Origin: an uncultured Bacteroidota bacterium
GTDB lineage: Bacteria; Bacteroidota; Bacteroidia; Flavobacteriales; Flavobacteriaceae
DNA length: 64,000 bases
NCBI GenBank assembly: GCA_913041125.1
Contig: CAJWHM010000004.1
Location: forward strand, 1-64,000
Direction of reading: 5' to 3'
The translations under genes and the position numbers were made by a program. The stretch's first letter is position 1. Every line of letters starts with the position of its first letter. Of this stretch, positions 47,953 through 56,618 are shown piece after piece. The notes beneath the pieces are model-generated. The model saw nothing but the letters and a program-made list of their open reading frames with translations, was not told the DNA's origin and did not search any database.

Positions 47953-49332
47953 TTATAATCCGTGTTGATCTACTAAATAAATCATGCTTGTCATAGCTGC
48001 TGCACCCAACTCAAGTTCTCTTTTATTTATTGCTTCAAATGTGTCATTTGCAGTGTGATGATATTCAAAATATCTTTGGGAGTCAGGTCTTAAGCCTGCC
48101 AAAACTATTTTACCATTTCTAAGAGGACCAATGTCTGCACCACTACCTCCTAGTGTGAAGCGATCAGTTAAATAGGGATGAAAATATGTTTCCCATGATT
48201 TAATTTTCTTGAACTGATTATCAGATGCTTCAAAAGAAAACCCCCTTGGGCTAAAGCCTCCTGCGTCAGACTCTAAAGCAAAAACATGGTTTTCCTTTTT
48301 ATTTTTAGCGTTTTTGGCATAGGTTATTCCTCCCCTTAAACCGTTTTCTTCATTCATGTAGAGAACCACACGAATAGTTCGCTTAGGCTTATAACTGATT
48401 TTATTGAAAATATTAAGAACTTCCATAGATTGAACAATACCTGCGCCATCGTCATGTGCACCATCTCCTAAATCCCATGAGTCTAGATGTCCTCCTACTA
48501 CAATAATTTCATTTGGAAAATCTGATCCTTTGATTTCCCCAATAACATTATATGATTTTACGTCAGGAAGATTTTTACAATCTTGTTTTAAATAAAAATA
48601 TAGATTTTTATTAAGAGATAACATTGAGCTTAAAAGTTCAGCACCGTTTGTACTAATTGCTGCAGCTGGTATTCTCATTTTATTAGGTAACTTTCCATAA
48701 CTCATATTTCCAGTATGAGGATAATCATCAAGCTTTAAGTTCATTGATCTAATAATTACACCTACAGCTCCATATTTTGCAGCTCTTTCTGCTCCATTAG
48801 ATCTTTGATCTCTAGTTACTGAATAAGCTTCAAAAGTATCAATAATACCAGCAGGCATAGGTCTATTGAAAAAAACAAATTTGCCTTTAATATTTTTCAT
48901 TCCCAAAACTTCTAATTCTTCAAAACTTTTAACTTCAATAACTTGAGCTCTTAAACCCGAAGCAGGAGTCGCTATTGATCCACCCAATGAACAAATGGGA
49001 ACATTAATACTCATTCCTGGTCCAGTTATAATACTAGCGTATTCAAAAGTTCCTCGTACCCATTTTGGAACCATTACATCCTCTAAAAATACTTTGTCAA
49101 GATCAAGATTATTTAATTCTTTAAAACCCCATTTTACGGCACGGTCAGCATTCAATGATCCTGAAAGTCTTCCTCCTATTTGATTTGACAAATAATCTAA
49201 CCATTCATAAGACTTACCATTAGTGAGTGCAACATCATATATTTTACTAATGTTGTATACATGCTTTTTTTCTTGTGCGATTGATAATTGAATAGATTGA
49301 ATCAAAAAAATAATTTGAATTATATATTTCAT
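47953..49332 (-). CDS. Secreted M28 family zinc metallopeptidase
   Basis: A 459-residue exopeptidase with a signal peptide (IIQIIFLIQSIQLSIAQ). A PA-type insert lies in the first half. The catalytic domain has zinc ligands in VVGGHLDSWDLGDGAHDDGA, the Glu pair in YMNEENGLRGG, ALESDAGGF and the last His in YFEYHHTANDTFE. It resembles carboxypeptidase Q-like members of M28. It lies 13 bases before the MATE gene and 3 bases after the response regulator. Confidence 0.93.
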   Translation of the reverse strand: MKYIIQIIFLIQSIQLSIAQEKKHVYNISKIYDVALTNGKSYEWLDYLSNQIGGRLSGSLNADRAVKWGFKELNNLDLDKVFLEDVMVPKWVRGTFEYASIITGPGMSINVPICSLGGSIATPASGLRAQVIEVKSFEELEVLGMKNIKGKFVFFNRPMPAGIIDTFEAYSVTRDQRSNGAERAAKYGAVGVIIRSMNLKLDDYPHTGNMSYGKLPNKMRIPAAAISTNGAELLSSMLSLNKNLYFYLKQDCKNLPDVKSYNVIGEIKGSDFPNEIIVVGGHLDSWDLGDGAHDDGAGIVQSMEVLNIFNKISYKPKRTIRVVLYMNEENGLRGGITYAKNAKNKKENHVFALESDAGGFSPRGFSFEASDNQFKKIKSWETYFHPYLTDRFTLGGSGADIGPLRNGKIVLAGLRPDSQRYFEYHHTANDTFEAINKRELELGAAAMTSMIYLVDQHGL

Positions 49333-49335
49333 AAT

Positions 49336-50499
49336 TTATTTTGGTGTAAACTGAGTAATATTTTCTGCTGTTATCGGGTTATCTCCTAAAATCATTAATC
49401 GTTCAACTACATTTCTTAATTCTCTTACATTTCCTGTCCATGAATAGTTATCTAATTTTTTCATCGCTTCTTTAGTAAAGTTTTTCATCTCTAACCCTTG
49501 TTCTTTTGATATTAATTCAATAAAATGATTCGCTAAAAGAGAAATATCTTCTTTACGTTCGATAAGTTTTGGGACATGAATAATTATTACTGCGAGTCTA
49601 TGATAAAGATCCTCTCTAAAACGCCCTTCAGCTATTTCTTTTTTTAAATCTTTATTAGTTGCTGCAATAACACGAACATCTATAGAAATATCTTTTTCAT
49701 TTCCTACCCTCTGTATTCTATTTTCCTCAAGTGCTCTTAAAACCTTAGCTTGAGCAGCTAAACTCATATCAGCAATCTCATCCAAAAATAAAGTTCCCTT
49801 ATTTGCAGCTTCAAATTTTCCTGATCGATCTTTAATTGCAGAAGTAAAAGAACCTTTAACGTGACCAAAAAGTTCACTTTCTATTAGCTCAGAAGGAATA
49901 GCTGCGCAATTAACTTCGATAAAATTTTTATTAGTCCGATTACTTTGTTCATGTAGTTGATTAGCAACAAGCTCTTTACCTGTTCCGTTTTCTCCTGTTA
50001 TAAGAACACGAGCATCTGTTTTTGCAACTTTAGAGATCATTTCAGTTACCTTTACAATCGATTGACTTTCACCAATTATCTGATTTTTTTTAGAAATTTT
50101 TTTTCTGAGCTTTTTGTTTTCAATCCTTAATGATTTATTCTCAAGAGCATTTCTAACAGCAGTTAATAATCTATTTAAATCAGGAGGTTTTGAAATAAAG
50201 TCGTATGCTCCTAGTTTCATTGCATCCACGGCAGTTTCTAGATTACCGTGACCTGTCAAGATTATAAATGGAATATTAATATTATTGATTTTTGTCTCTT
50301 GTAATACCTCTATACCGTCCATCTTGGGCATTTTAATATCGCAAAGAACTAAATCAAATTTTTCTTTTTTTAACAAAGAAATACCTTCTTTTCCGTTTTT
50401 TGCCTCTGTTATGTGGAAGTTTTCATTTTCATCAATTAAAATACGAACCAAAACTCTTCTAATAGGCTCCTCATCCTCAATAATTAAAATTTTTGTCAT
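49336..50499 (-). CDS. Sigma-54-type response regulator lacking a DNA-binding domain
   Basis: A 387-residue NtrC-like protein. Residues 1-120 are a receiver domain (phosphoacceptor Asp in [13 protein letters not shown]). Residues from about 140 form the AAA+ activator domain with [24 protein letters not shown] and a GAFTGA loop changed to GSFTSA. The protein ends just after the arginine-finger/sensor region ([20 protein letters not shown]), with no Fis-type helix-turn-helix. It could act from solution on sigma-54 polymerase. I believe this form is widespread in flavobacteria. It heads the M28-MATE run; no sensor kinase is nearby. Confidence 0.9.
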   Translation of the reverse strand: MTKILIIEDEEPIRRVLVRILIDENENFHITEAKNGKEGISLLKKEKFDLVLCDIKMPKMDGIEVLQETKINNINIPFIILTGHGNLETAVDAMKLGAYDFISKPPDLNRLLTAVRNALENKSLRIENKKLRKKISKKNQIIGESQSIVKVTEMISKVAKTDARVLITGENGTGKELVANQLHEQSNRTNKNFIEVNCAAIPSELIESELFGHVKGSFTSAIKDRSGKFEAANKGTLFLDEIADMSLAAQAKVLRALEENRIQRVGNEKDISIDVRVIAATNKDLKKEIAEGRFREDLYHRLAVIIIHVPKLIERKEDISLLANHFIELISKEQGLEMKNFTKEAMKKLDNYSWTGNVRELRNVVERLMILGDNPITAENITQFTPK

Positions 50500-50599
50500 T
50501 ACAGTGATTAAAAAAATTAAGTGATTTTAATTTAAATATAAACTAATAAAATATTTTCACTATTTATTTACAGCAATTAAAGTTAGCATAAAAACAAAA

Positions 50600-50622
50600 C
50601 CCATCCTCTGTTAGAGGATGGG
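50600..50622 (-). terminator. Rho-independent terminator of grpE-dnaJ
   Basis: A perfect 10-bp GC-rich stem (CCCATCCTCT with AGAGGATGGG) and a three-base loop. Read on the minus strand it is followed by TTTTGTTTTT. It lies 88 bases past the dnaJ stop. Confidence 0.88.
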
Positions 50623-50649
50623 AAAAAATTGCTATGAAAAAGAAAAATA

Positions 50650-50673
50650 AATACTAATAAGATTATTAGTATT
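50650..50673. repeat. Inverted repeat downstream of dnaJ
   Basis: Two 11-base arms (AATACTAATAA and TTATTAGTATT) separated by two bases. The near-zero spacer fits a protein-binding site better than an RNA hairpin. It is between dnaJ and its terminator. Confidence 0.5.
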
Positions 50674-50710
50674 GATTCAAATATATCATTTTTTTTTAAA
50701 AACAAATTGT

Positions 50711-51808
50711 TTATGCGAACATATCTTTAACTTTCTCAAAGAAAGATTTATCAGTTTTTTCTGGATGAGGAGTAAAATTAGTATCTCCCTGCATTTTTTC
50801 AAAAAATAGACGTTGTTCTTTGTTTAATGTTTTAGGTGTCCAAACATTGATATGAACTAATAAGTCACCATTTCCGTAACTATTTAAGCTTGGTAATCCC
50901 TTACCTCTTAAGCGTAATGTTTTTCCTGATTGAATTCCATTCTCTAATTTTATTCTAGCTTTACCTTCTAAAAGGTTTAATTCTTTTGAAACACCTAACA
51001 CTGCATCAGAAATACTTACATAAAGATCAAAATGTAGGTGGCTGCCCTCCCTTACGAAGTGATCGTGTGCTTTTTCCTCAATAAGCACAAGAAGATCCCC
51101 AGAAACTCCATTGGCTGGAGCATCGTTTCCTTTACCCGATAATTTTAATTGCATTCCTTCTTCAACTCCTGCAGGTATTTTGATAGATACTGTTTCCTCT
51201 TTTTTTATCAAACCTTGTGGATCTGACCCTGAAGGACGATTTAAAATAGTTTTACCACTTCCTGAACAGTTTGAACAAATAGAAGATGTTTGCATACGTC
51301 CAAGAATTGTATTAGCGATTTTAGTTACTTGTCCGGTACCATTGCATGTTGAACAGTTTCCGTATTGAACTCCAGGAGCTTGAACTTTTCGTGGAACCTT
51401 GATTTTCTTTTCAACACCACTTGCGATTTCTTCGAGTGTCAGTTTTACTCGAATTCTCATATCTGAACCTTTTGAATGACGTTGACCCCCCCCTCCAAAT
51501 CCTCCTCCAAAAGCACTACCAAAGATATCGCCAAATTGACTAAAAATGTCATCCATATTCATTCCCTGACCAAAGCCTTGTCCTCCTTCAAAAGCTGCAT
51601 GCCCAAATTGGTCATATTTACTTCTTTTTTCTTGATTTCCAAGTACTTCGTAGGCCTCTGCTGCTTTCTTGAAGTTAGCTTCAGCAATTTTATCATCTGG
51701 ATTTTTATCTGGATGAAATTCAATTGCTTTCTTTCTATAAGCTTTTTTAATTTCAGATGAAGATGCACTCTTTGAAACACCTAATATGTCGTAATAATCT
51801 TCTTTCAT
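50711..51808 (-). CDS. dnaJ: Chaperone DnaJ (Hsp40) with two zinc-finger repeats
   Basis: A 365-residue co-chaperone that delivers substrates to DnaK and stimulates its ATPase. The J domain has AIEFHPDKNPDD; a glycine/phenylalanine region follows (FGSAFGGGFGGGG). Only two CxxCxGxG-type repeats are present (CSTCNGTGQ and CSNCSGSGK) rather than four, so one zinc centre remains, apparently the second. C-terminal substrate domains begin around SIKIPAGVEEGMQLKLSGKG. It follows grpE after one base and shares its promoter. Confidence 0.96.
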   Translation of the reverse strand: MKEDYYDILGVSKSASSSEIKKAYRKKAIEFHPDKNPDDKIAEANFKKAAEAYEVLGNQEKRSKYDQFGHAAFEGGQGFGQGMNMDDIFSQFGDIFGSAFGGGFGGGGQRHSKGSDMRIRVKLTLEEIASGVEKKIKVPRKVQAPGVQYGNCSTCNGTGQVTKIANTILGRMQTSSICSNCSGSGKTILNRPSGSDPQGLIKKEETVSIKIPAGVEEGMQLKLSGKGNDAPANGVSGDLLVLIEEKAHDHFVREGSHLHFDLYVSISDAVLGVSKELNLLEGKARIKLENGIQSGKTLRLRGKGLPSLNSYGNGDLLVHINVWTPKTLNKEQRLFFEKMQGDTNFTPHPEKTDKSFFEKVKDMFA

Positions 51809-51809
51809 T

Positions 51810-52340
51810 TTATTGTCCTACAACTACTTTTGGATAACGAATAATTTTCTCACCTAACTGATATCCTGCTTCAATTATATCAATAATTTTTCCCTTGTCT
51901 TTTTCTTTTGAAGCAGGAATCTGAGTTATTGCTTCATGTATTTCAGCATCAAAAAGATCACCAATTTTTACCTCTGTTTGATTCAAGCCATTACTTTTTA
52001 AAACTTCATTAAATTTGTTATAGATCAATTTAATACCCTCTTTATCTAATACCCCATCTTTTTTATTCATCTCAGTATTCGCTCTATTAAAATCATCTAA
52101 AACAGGTATGAGTGCACTAATCACTTCTTGATTTGCTGTTTTATAAAGTTCTAACCTTTCTTTAGCTGTTCTTTTTTTAAAATTTTCAAATTCAGCAAAG
52201 AGTCTTAGATATTTATCTTTTTCATTTTTTAGTGAATCATCTAAATGCTTTAACTGTTCGTCAAATTTTACCTTATCATTTTTACTGACTGTGTTTTTTT
52301 TTGATTTTGTTGTTTTTTTAGATGGTACTTTTTTTGCCAT
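51810..52340 (-). CDS. grpE: Nucleotide exchange factor GrpE
   Basis: A 176-residue DnaK nucleotide exchange factor. A lysine-rich disordered start is followed by a long coiled coil (LKNEKDKYLRLFAEFENFKK) and the beta domain with VKIGDLFDAEIHEAITQIPA and the ending YQLGEKIIRYPKVVVGQ. It is transcribed with dnaJ from the composite upstream element. The ATGGCAAAAA at the start is repeated 40 bases upstream within the promoter. Confidence 0.96.
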   Translation of the reverse strand: MAKKVPSKKTTKSKKNTVSKNDKVKFDEQLKHLDDSLKNEKDKYLRLFAEFENFKKRTAKERLELYKTANQEVISALIPVLDDFNRANTEMNKKDGVLDKEGIKLIYNKFNEVLKSNGLNQTEVKIGDLFDAEIHEAITQIPASKEKDKGKIIDIIEAGYQLGEKIIRYPKVVVGQ

Positions 52341-52363
52341 AACCAGAGTGTTTTAAAGTTTAT

Positions 52364-52403
52364 AACAAATTTTTTGCCATAATTAAAGAATGTCAAAATG
52401 TCA
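52364..52403 (-). promoter_or_regulatory. Composite grpE promoter: TGACA-N3-TGACA plus TGGCA/TTTG element
   Basis: On the minus strand TGACA-TTT-TGACA (52403-52391) is followed after 11 bases by TGGCAAAAAATTTGTT (52379-52364). TGGCA and TTTG have the sigma-54 -24/-12 spacing. It predicts a start near 52353 and a leader of about 13 bases. The layout matches that before dnaK. A chance six-codon frame (MAKNLL) begins within it and is not regarded as a gene. Confidence 0.5.
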
Positions 52404-52410
52404 CACATAT

Positions 52411-53322
52411 TTACTTTAATAGTGATTCTAAAGCTTTGTTAACTTCTGGATAATCAAATTTAAAACCCTTATTATTAACTTTTTCTGAACTTACCCAGTG
52501 ACTATCAAGTATTAAGTGACTCATTTCACCAATTATTAAGTTTATAAAAAATTTTGGAATCGGTGGTAATAAAAATGGTCTCTTCATTGCCTTAGCAAGT
52601 GCGCTAATAAATTTAGTTTGCGTCACAGGATTTGGGGATACAGCATTAAAATTTCCTTCCCATTTTTTTTCAACAGCCTCAATAAATATTCTGACTGTAT
52701 CATGTATATGTATCCAAGACTGACCTTGTTTACCAGTTCCAAAAGCTGAAGATAATCCAAATTTAGCGGCAATTTTCAAGGGTCCTAACACTCCCCCTTT
52801 TTTAGTAAGAACTAATCCTAATCTTAATTTTGCAACTTTTATTTTTAAAGATTCAAAGGCAGTCACTTCTCTCTCCCATGATAATACCACATTCTGCATA
52901 AAAGACTCTTGACTAGTAGCTGTGGTTTCAGTTTGAACTTCATTATCATCAGACGGATATATTCCAATAGCAGATGCTGAAACTATATTTTTTACTTTAT
53001 GAGAATTCATTAATTTTTTAATTGAATTGTATAGTAATTTTGTAGAATCAACCCTACTCGAAAAAATTTTTTTTTTGTAACTGGATGTCCAAAGTTTTGA
53101 TATGGTCGAACCAGAGAGATGAATAATTGAATCTACATCATCAAAGCAATTTAAGTCAATAAAATTATTGGATGGGTTCCAATAAAATCCTTTTGCACCT
53201 TGAATTTGATTAATTTTTGATTTGTTAGTTGTTAAAAAATTTACACCAACTCGCTTAGTTAAATAACTTTTCACCAATTCTGTCCCAATTAAGCCTGATG
53301 CACCAGTAATAAGAACTTTCAT
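52411..53322 (-). CDS. TIGR01777 family NAD-dependent epimerase-like protein
   Basis: A 303-residue Rossmann-fold protein of the SDR class. The cofactor loop ITGASGLIGTELVKSYLT, the helix IIHLSGSTISKLWTS, and LRLGLVLTKKGGVLGPL with a C-terminal DUF1731-like end (LILDSHWVSSEKVNNKGFKF) are those of the YfcH/TIGR01777 family. The substrate is unknown. It has gaps on both sides, and the grpE promoter follows directly after its stop. Confidence 0.92.
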   Translation of the reverse strand: MKVLITGASGLIGTELVKSYLTKRVGVNFLTTNKSKINQIQGAKGFYWNPSNNFIDLNCFDDVDSIIHLSGSTISKLWTSSYKKKIFSSRVDSTKLLYNSIKKLMNSHKVKNIVSASAIGIYPSDDNEVQTETTATSQESFMQNVVLSWEREVTAFESLKIKVAKLRLGLVLTKKGGVLGPLKIAAKFGLSSAFGTGKQGQSWIHIHDTVRIFIEAVEKKWEGNFNAVSPNPVTQTKFISALAKAMKRPFLLPPIPKFFINLIIGEMSHLILDSHWVSSEKVNNKGFKFDYPEVNKALESLLK

Positions 53323-53413
53323 ATTTTAATATATAAGATCATATCCTTTTGTATTTACTTTAGATAATATTTGTGATTATAGTTGTTCAATTAAATAATT
53401 TCAAAAATAAAAA

Positions 53414-54094
53414 TTAAACTTTTAAAGCTCTTAACATTTCTCTTTTACCAGGTGGTCCAGGTAACCTTTCTACCTCGAATCCAGACTTCTCAAGAGCTCT
53501 TCTTACGCTACCTTTAGCACAATAACTAATCCAAATACCACCAAAAAATAGCATATCATAACATTTTTGCATATTCTTCATAGACCATAATTCGGGTTGT
53601 GCATGATAACCAAAAGCATCATAGAAAATAATGTCATACTTTTTAATTTCCTCAAATTTTTCAAAATCAAATTCTTTTTTAAATAAATTGAAATGTTCAG
53701 ATAAATCTTGACCTATTTCCCACTCTATTTTTGAAAAATTTTCAAATGTTAAAATATCTTTTTGAGTTTTAAAAAATTTATCATAATTCAAACATGCTGT
53801 TTCCTTAACAGATAAAGGAAATAATTCCAGCGATGTATAATATGTTTTACTATGGTGTTTTTGTGATTCCAGATAAGATAGGTAAGCATTTAATCCTGTA
53901 CCATATCCCATTTCAAATATATTACAAACACCTTTTTTATTTGTTTCATTCCAATAAGAATATCCTTCTTGAATATAAACAAATTGAGATTCAGTTATAG
54001 CTCCATTTTTAGAGTGGTATGATTCATTTAATTTTTCAATTCTAAATGACATGGACCCATCTTCAGTTTTAAAAAGATTTTTACAGTAATTCAT
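53414..54094 (-). CDS. mnmD: tRNA 5-methylaminomethyl-2-thiouridine methyltransferase MnmD
   Basis: A 226-residue stand-alone version of the MnmC methyltransferase half, which completes the mnm5s2U34 wobble modification. It shows EMGYGTGLNAYLSYLESQKH as the SAM site, the conserved IIFYDAFGYHAQPELWS with NMQKCYDMLFFGGIWISYCA, and KSGFEVERLPGPPGKREMLR. The FAD oxidase half of E. coli MnmC is missing, as in other members of this group. It is divergent from ilvE. Confidence 0.9.
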   Translation of the reverse strand: MNYCKNLFKTEDGSMSFRIEKLNESYHSKNGAITESQFVYIQEGYSYWNETNKKGVCNIFEMGYGTGLNAYLSYLESQKHHSKTYYTSLELFPLSVKETACLNYDKFFKTQKDILTFENFSKIEWEIGQDLSEHFNLFKKEFDFEKFEEIKKYDIIFYDAFGYHAQPELWSMKNMQKCYDMLFFGGIWISYCAKGSVRRALEKSGFEVERLPGPPGKREMLRALKV

Positions 54095-54251
54095 TTAATC
54101 AACTGGTACATTAATATATTTAACAAATTCTAAAAAAAAATTAAATTTTTTGAGAATTCCTTTAAAGATTAATAAAATAAAATAATTCTCTTTTTTTTGA
54201 ATGTTATAATTAAGCAAAAAAACTAATTTTACTTTATTAAGTATTGACTAG

Positions 54252-55301
54252 GTGATTAAAATTAATAAAATTTCAAAATCAAGAATCGAGAGTGTAGATT
54301 TCGATAATTTAGTTTTTGGAAAAACCTTCACGGATCACATGTTTATTTGTCATTTTAAAAATGGAAGTTGGCTTGATCCTGAAATTAAACCATACCAACC
54401 AATAAAAATTGAGCCATCAGCAAGTGTTTTTCATTATGGTCAAGCAGTTTTCGAGGGAATGAAGGCTTACAAAGATAATGATGGAAAAGTATGGCTTTTT
54501 CGTCCAAACGAAAATTTTAAAAGAATAAATCGTTCCTCGCATAGGCTTCAAATTCCTGAATTCCCAGAAGAATATTTTTTTGAAGGTCTTAATCAATTAA
54601 TTAAACTTGATAAAGACTGGGTTAAGCCAGGATATGAAAATTCCCTTTACATTAGGCCATTTGTTTTTGCAAGTGAATATACAGCACAAGCTACCGCATC
54701 CTCTGAATATATTTTTATGATAATATGTACACCTGTAAAATCTTATTATAATGGTGATAATATTAATGTTTTAGTGTCAGAAAAATATAGCAGGGCTGCC
54801 AATGGTGGTGTAGGTTATGTTAAAGCTGCTGGAAATTACGCTGCCCAATTTTATCCAACATCTGAAGCTGCAAAAAAAGGCTTTCAGCAAATAATCTGGA
54901 CAGATGCTAACCAACATGAGTTTTTGGAAGAAGCAGGAACAATGAATATATTTTTTATGATAAATGAAGTTCTTGTAACCTCTCCAACAAATGACAGAAT
55001 TCTTGATGGTGTAACTAGAAAAAGTATTATTACGCTTGCAAAAAAAAGAGGAATAAGAGTAGAAGAAAGACCAATTAAAATTACTGAAGTAATTGATGCC
55101 CATAAGAATAATAAATTAACAGAGGTTTTTGGAACAGGAACTGCTGTGGTCGTACTTCCTATTAATAGTTTTACGTTTAAAAAAATATCTTATAAACTTC
55201 CAAAAGAAACTAATCTTGCAAATTTATTAAAGGAAGAGCTTCTGGGAATTCAATATAATTCTCTAAACGATGAATATAATTGGACAAGAAAAATTGACTA
55301 G
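54252..55301 (+). CDS. ilvE: Branched-chain amino acid aminotransferase
   Basis: A 349-residue fold-IV PLP enzyme that makes leucine, isoleucine and valine from their 2-oxo acids. Visible are FGKTFTDHMFICHFKNGSWL, SVFHYGQAVFEGMKAYKDND, the PLP Lys in VKAAGNYAAQFYPT and LEEAGTMNIFFMINEVLVT. It complements the leu operon. The start is GTG at 54252; no ATG precedes the conserved region. Its end overlaps the pyrophosphohydrolase gene by four bases tail to tail. Confidence 0.95.
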   Translation: MIKINKISKSRIESVDFDNLVFGKTFTDHMFICHFKNGSWLDPEIKPYQPIKIEPSASVFHYGQAVFEGMKAYKDNDGKVWLFRPNENFKRINRSSHRLQIPEFPEEYFFEGLNQLIKLDKDWVKPGYENSLYIRPFVFASEYTAQATASSEYIFMIICTPVKSYYNGDNINVLVSEKYSRAANGGVGYVKAAGNYAAQFYPTSEAAKKGFQQIIWTDANQHEFLEEAGTMNIFFMINEVLVTSPTNDRILDGVTRKSIITLAKKRGIRVEERPIKITEVIDAHKNNKLTEVFGTGTAVVVLPINSFTFKKISYKLPKETNLANLLKEELLGIQYNSLNDEYNWTRKID

Positions 55302-55687
55302 TTCTTTAAAACTTTTTCAATGTCAGGTTTAAAATAATTTGGACCTTTCAAAACTTTTCCATCTTCTCTATATATAGGTTTTCCATCTGACCCAAGCTTA
55401 CTCATATTACTTCTTTGTATTTCATCATAAATTTCTTCAATTTTATCCTGAAAACCGTGGGCTATGATAGTCCCGCAAAGAATATAAAGCATGTCTCCTA
55501 AGGCGTCCCCTATTTCGACTAAATCATTTTTTTTTGTCGCCTCTAGATATTCTTCATTCTCTTCTTTCATTAAATTATAACGAAGGTTGGAAATGTCAGA
55601 TGAAATATTTGCAGTAGGTTTATTTTCAATGCTAAGACCAAAAGCTTTATGAAATTCACTTACTGCTTGAATAGGTTTTCTTATCAT
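55298..55687 (-). CDS. MazG/PRA-PH-like nucleotide pyrophosphohydrolase
   Basis: A 129-residue all-alpha pyrophosphohydrolase. The metal-binding pattern MKEENEEYLEATKKN (ExxE) and the later IGDALGDMLYILCGTIIAHG are those of the MazG/HisE superfamily; SKLGSDGKPIYREDGKVLKG is typical of the single-domain flavobacterial form. It probably cleaves a nucleoside triphosphate or an analogue. A TTG at 55732 would give 15 more residues, but the ATG at 55687 (MIRKPIQAVSEFHKAFG) matches the family start. Confidence 0.88.
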   Translation of the reverse strand: MIRKPIQAVSEFHKAFGLSIENKPTANISSDISNLRYNLMKEENEEYLEATKKNDLVEIGDALGDMLYILCGTIIAHGFQDKIEEIYDEIQRSNMSKLGSDGKPIYREDGKVLKGPNYFKPDIEKVLKN

Positions 55688-55743
55688 TATTGAAATCTTT
55701 ACTAATGGATTTATTATTTCTAAATTAGACAAAAAATTTTTAC

Positions 55744-55932
55744 ATGTTTTCTTTCGGCCAAATGATTTTTGGTTTTATTTTTTTTATTGTATTTGTTATA
55801 ATAGTTTACTTTTCATATAAGAATGATAAAAAAAATAATCCTATCTATTTTAAAGGGAGTTATAAAATCCTTTTGGGGTTTATTATTGCTTTTGGATTTT
55901 TAGTTTTAATTAAGCTTTTGACTCAAAGATGA
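55744..55932 (+). CDS. Small membrane protein of unknown function (62 aa)
   Basis: A 62-residue protein with two spans, MIFGFIFFIVFVIIVYFSY and ILLGFIIAFGFLVLIKLLTQ, separated by a charged loop. It overlaps crcB by four bases (ATGA), so translation is probably coupled. Whether it helps fluoride export is unknown. I do not recognise a named family. Confidence 0.75.
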   Translation: MFSFGQMIFGFIFFIVFVIIVYFSYKNDKKNNPIYFKGSYKILLGFIIAFGFLVLIKLLTQR

Positions 55933-56306
55933 AAAATATATTCTATATTTTCTTAGGTGGTGGTTTTGGAAGTATTCTTCGTTATGCAATTTCAAAACTT
56001 TTCATGGCAGATAAAAGTAGTTTTCCATGGTCAACTTTGATAGCAAATTTTATTGGTTGTTTTATCATTGGTATTGTTTTAGGATGGTTTATAAATAGTA
56101 ATAAACAATATTCAGATTTATATGTTTTTTTATCGATTGGGTTTTGTGGTGGACTTACTACGTTTTCAACTTTTAGTGTTGAGGGATTAGCATATTTGAA
56201 GAATGGAGACCTATTGATTTTTATAACATATTTACTTTTTAGTATAATTGGAAGTATACTTTTAACAGCCTTAGGGTATTATATTTACCAATTAGGAAAT
56301 TCTTAA
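55929..56306 (+). CDS. crcB: Fluoride exporter CrcB/Fluc
   Basis: A 125-residue, four-span dual-topology fluoride channel. The pattern GGGFGSILRYAISKLF, STLIANFIGCFIIGIVLGWF and SIGFCGGLTTFSTFSVEGLA (with the polar track and central Na+ site) is diagnostic. A single copy suggests a homodimer. There is no fluoride riboswitch in the short region before the two-gene unit. Confidence 0.95.
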   Translation: MKNIFYIFLGGGFGSILRYAISKLFMADKSSFPWSTLIANFIGCFIIGIVLGWFINSNKQYSDLYVFLSIGFCGGLTTFSTFSVEGLAYLKNGDLLIFITYLLFSIIGSILLTALGYYIYQLGNS

Positions 56307-56618
56307 TGTTTTAGTGATTTCGTTATAAATATCAAAATTAAATTTTTATTGAAATATATTCTAAACCGACTGTATTTACTGTTGTTTTAGGACTTTTTTT
56401 TAGAATTAATCATATTATTCCAGTTTGAACTTTTTTTAACCAATAAGCCTTTTTTTTGATTATCCTTAAAATTACCATGTTAATTTTATTATACCCTAAA
56501 AAAATTCAACATTAAATTATTAGATACATAAAAATGTAAAAACATATTTCATATTTCTGTTTCGTATTTTTTGTCTTACATAAGTTTGTGCATATGTCAA
56601 ACATTTTAAATAAATAAT
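56307..56618 (+). other. 312-base intergenic region upstream of the porin gene
   Basis: Very AT-rich, with long T tracts (for example at about 56392-56401 and 56451-56457). No open frame or stable hairpin stands out. The best promoter-like sequence is GTATTTTTTG near 56566, one base off the TAnnTTTG spacing. It probably carries the control region of the porin-amtB unit. Confidence 0.5.

Noticed and set aside
52361..52380. Six-codon upstream frame (MAKNLL) before grpE
   Set aside because: It probably arises from the chance repeat of ATGGCAAAAA within the promoter element; the predicted transcription start lies downstream of its ATG.
55744..55932. Fluoride riboswitch before the crcB unit
   Set aside because: The region between the pyrophosphohydrolase start and 55744 is only about 56 bases and shows none of the conserved fluoride-riboswitch sequence.
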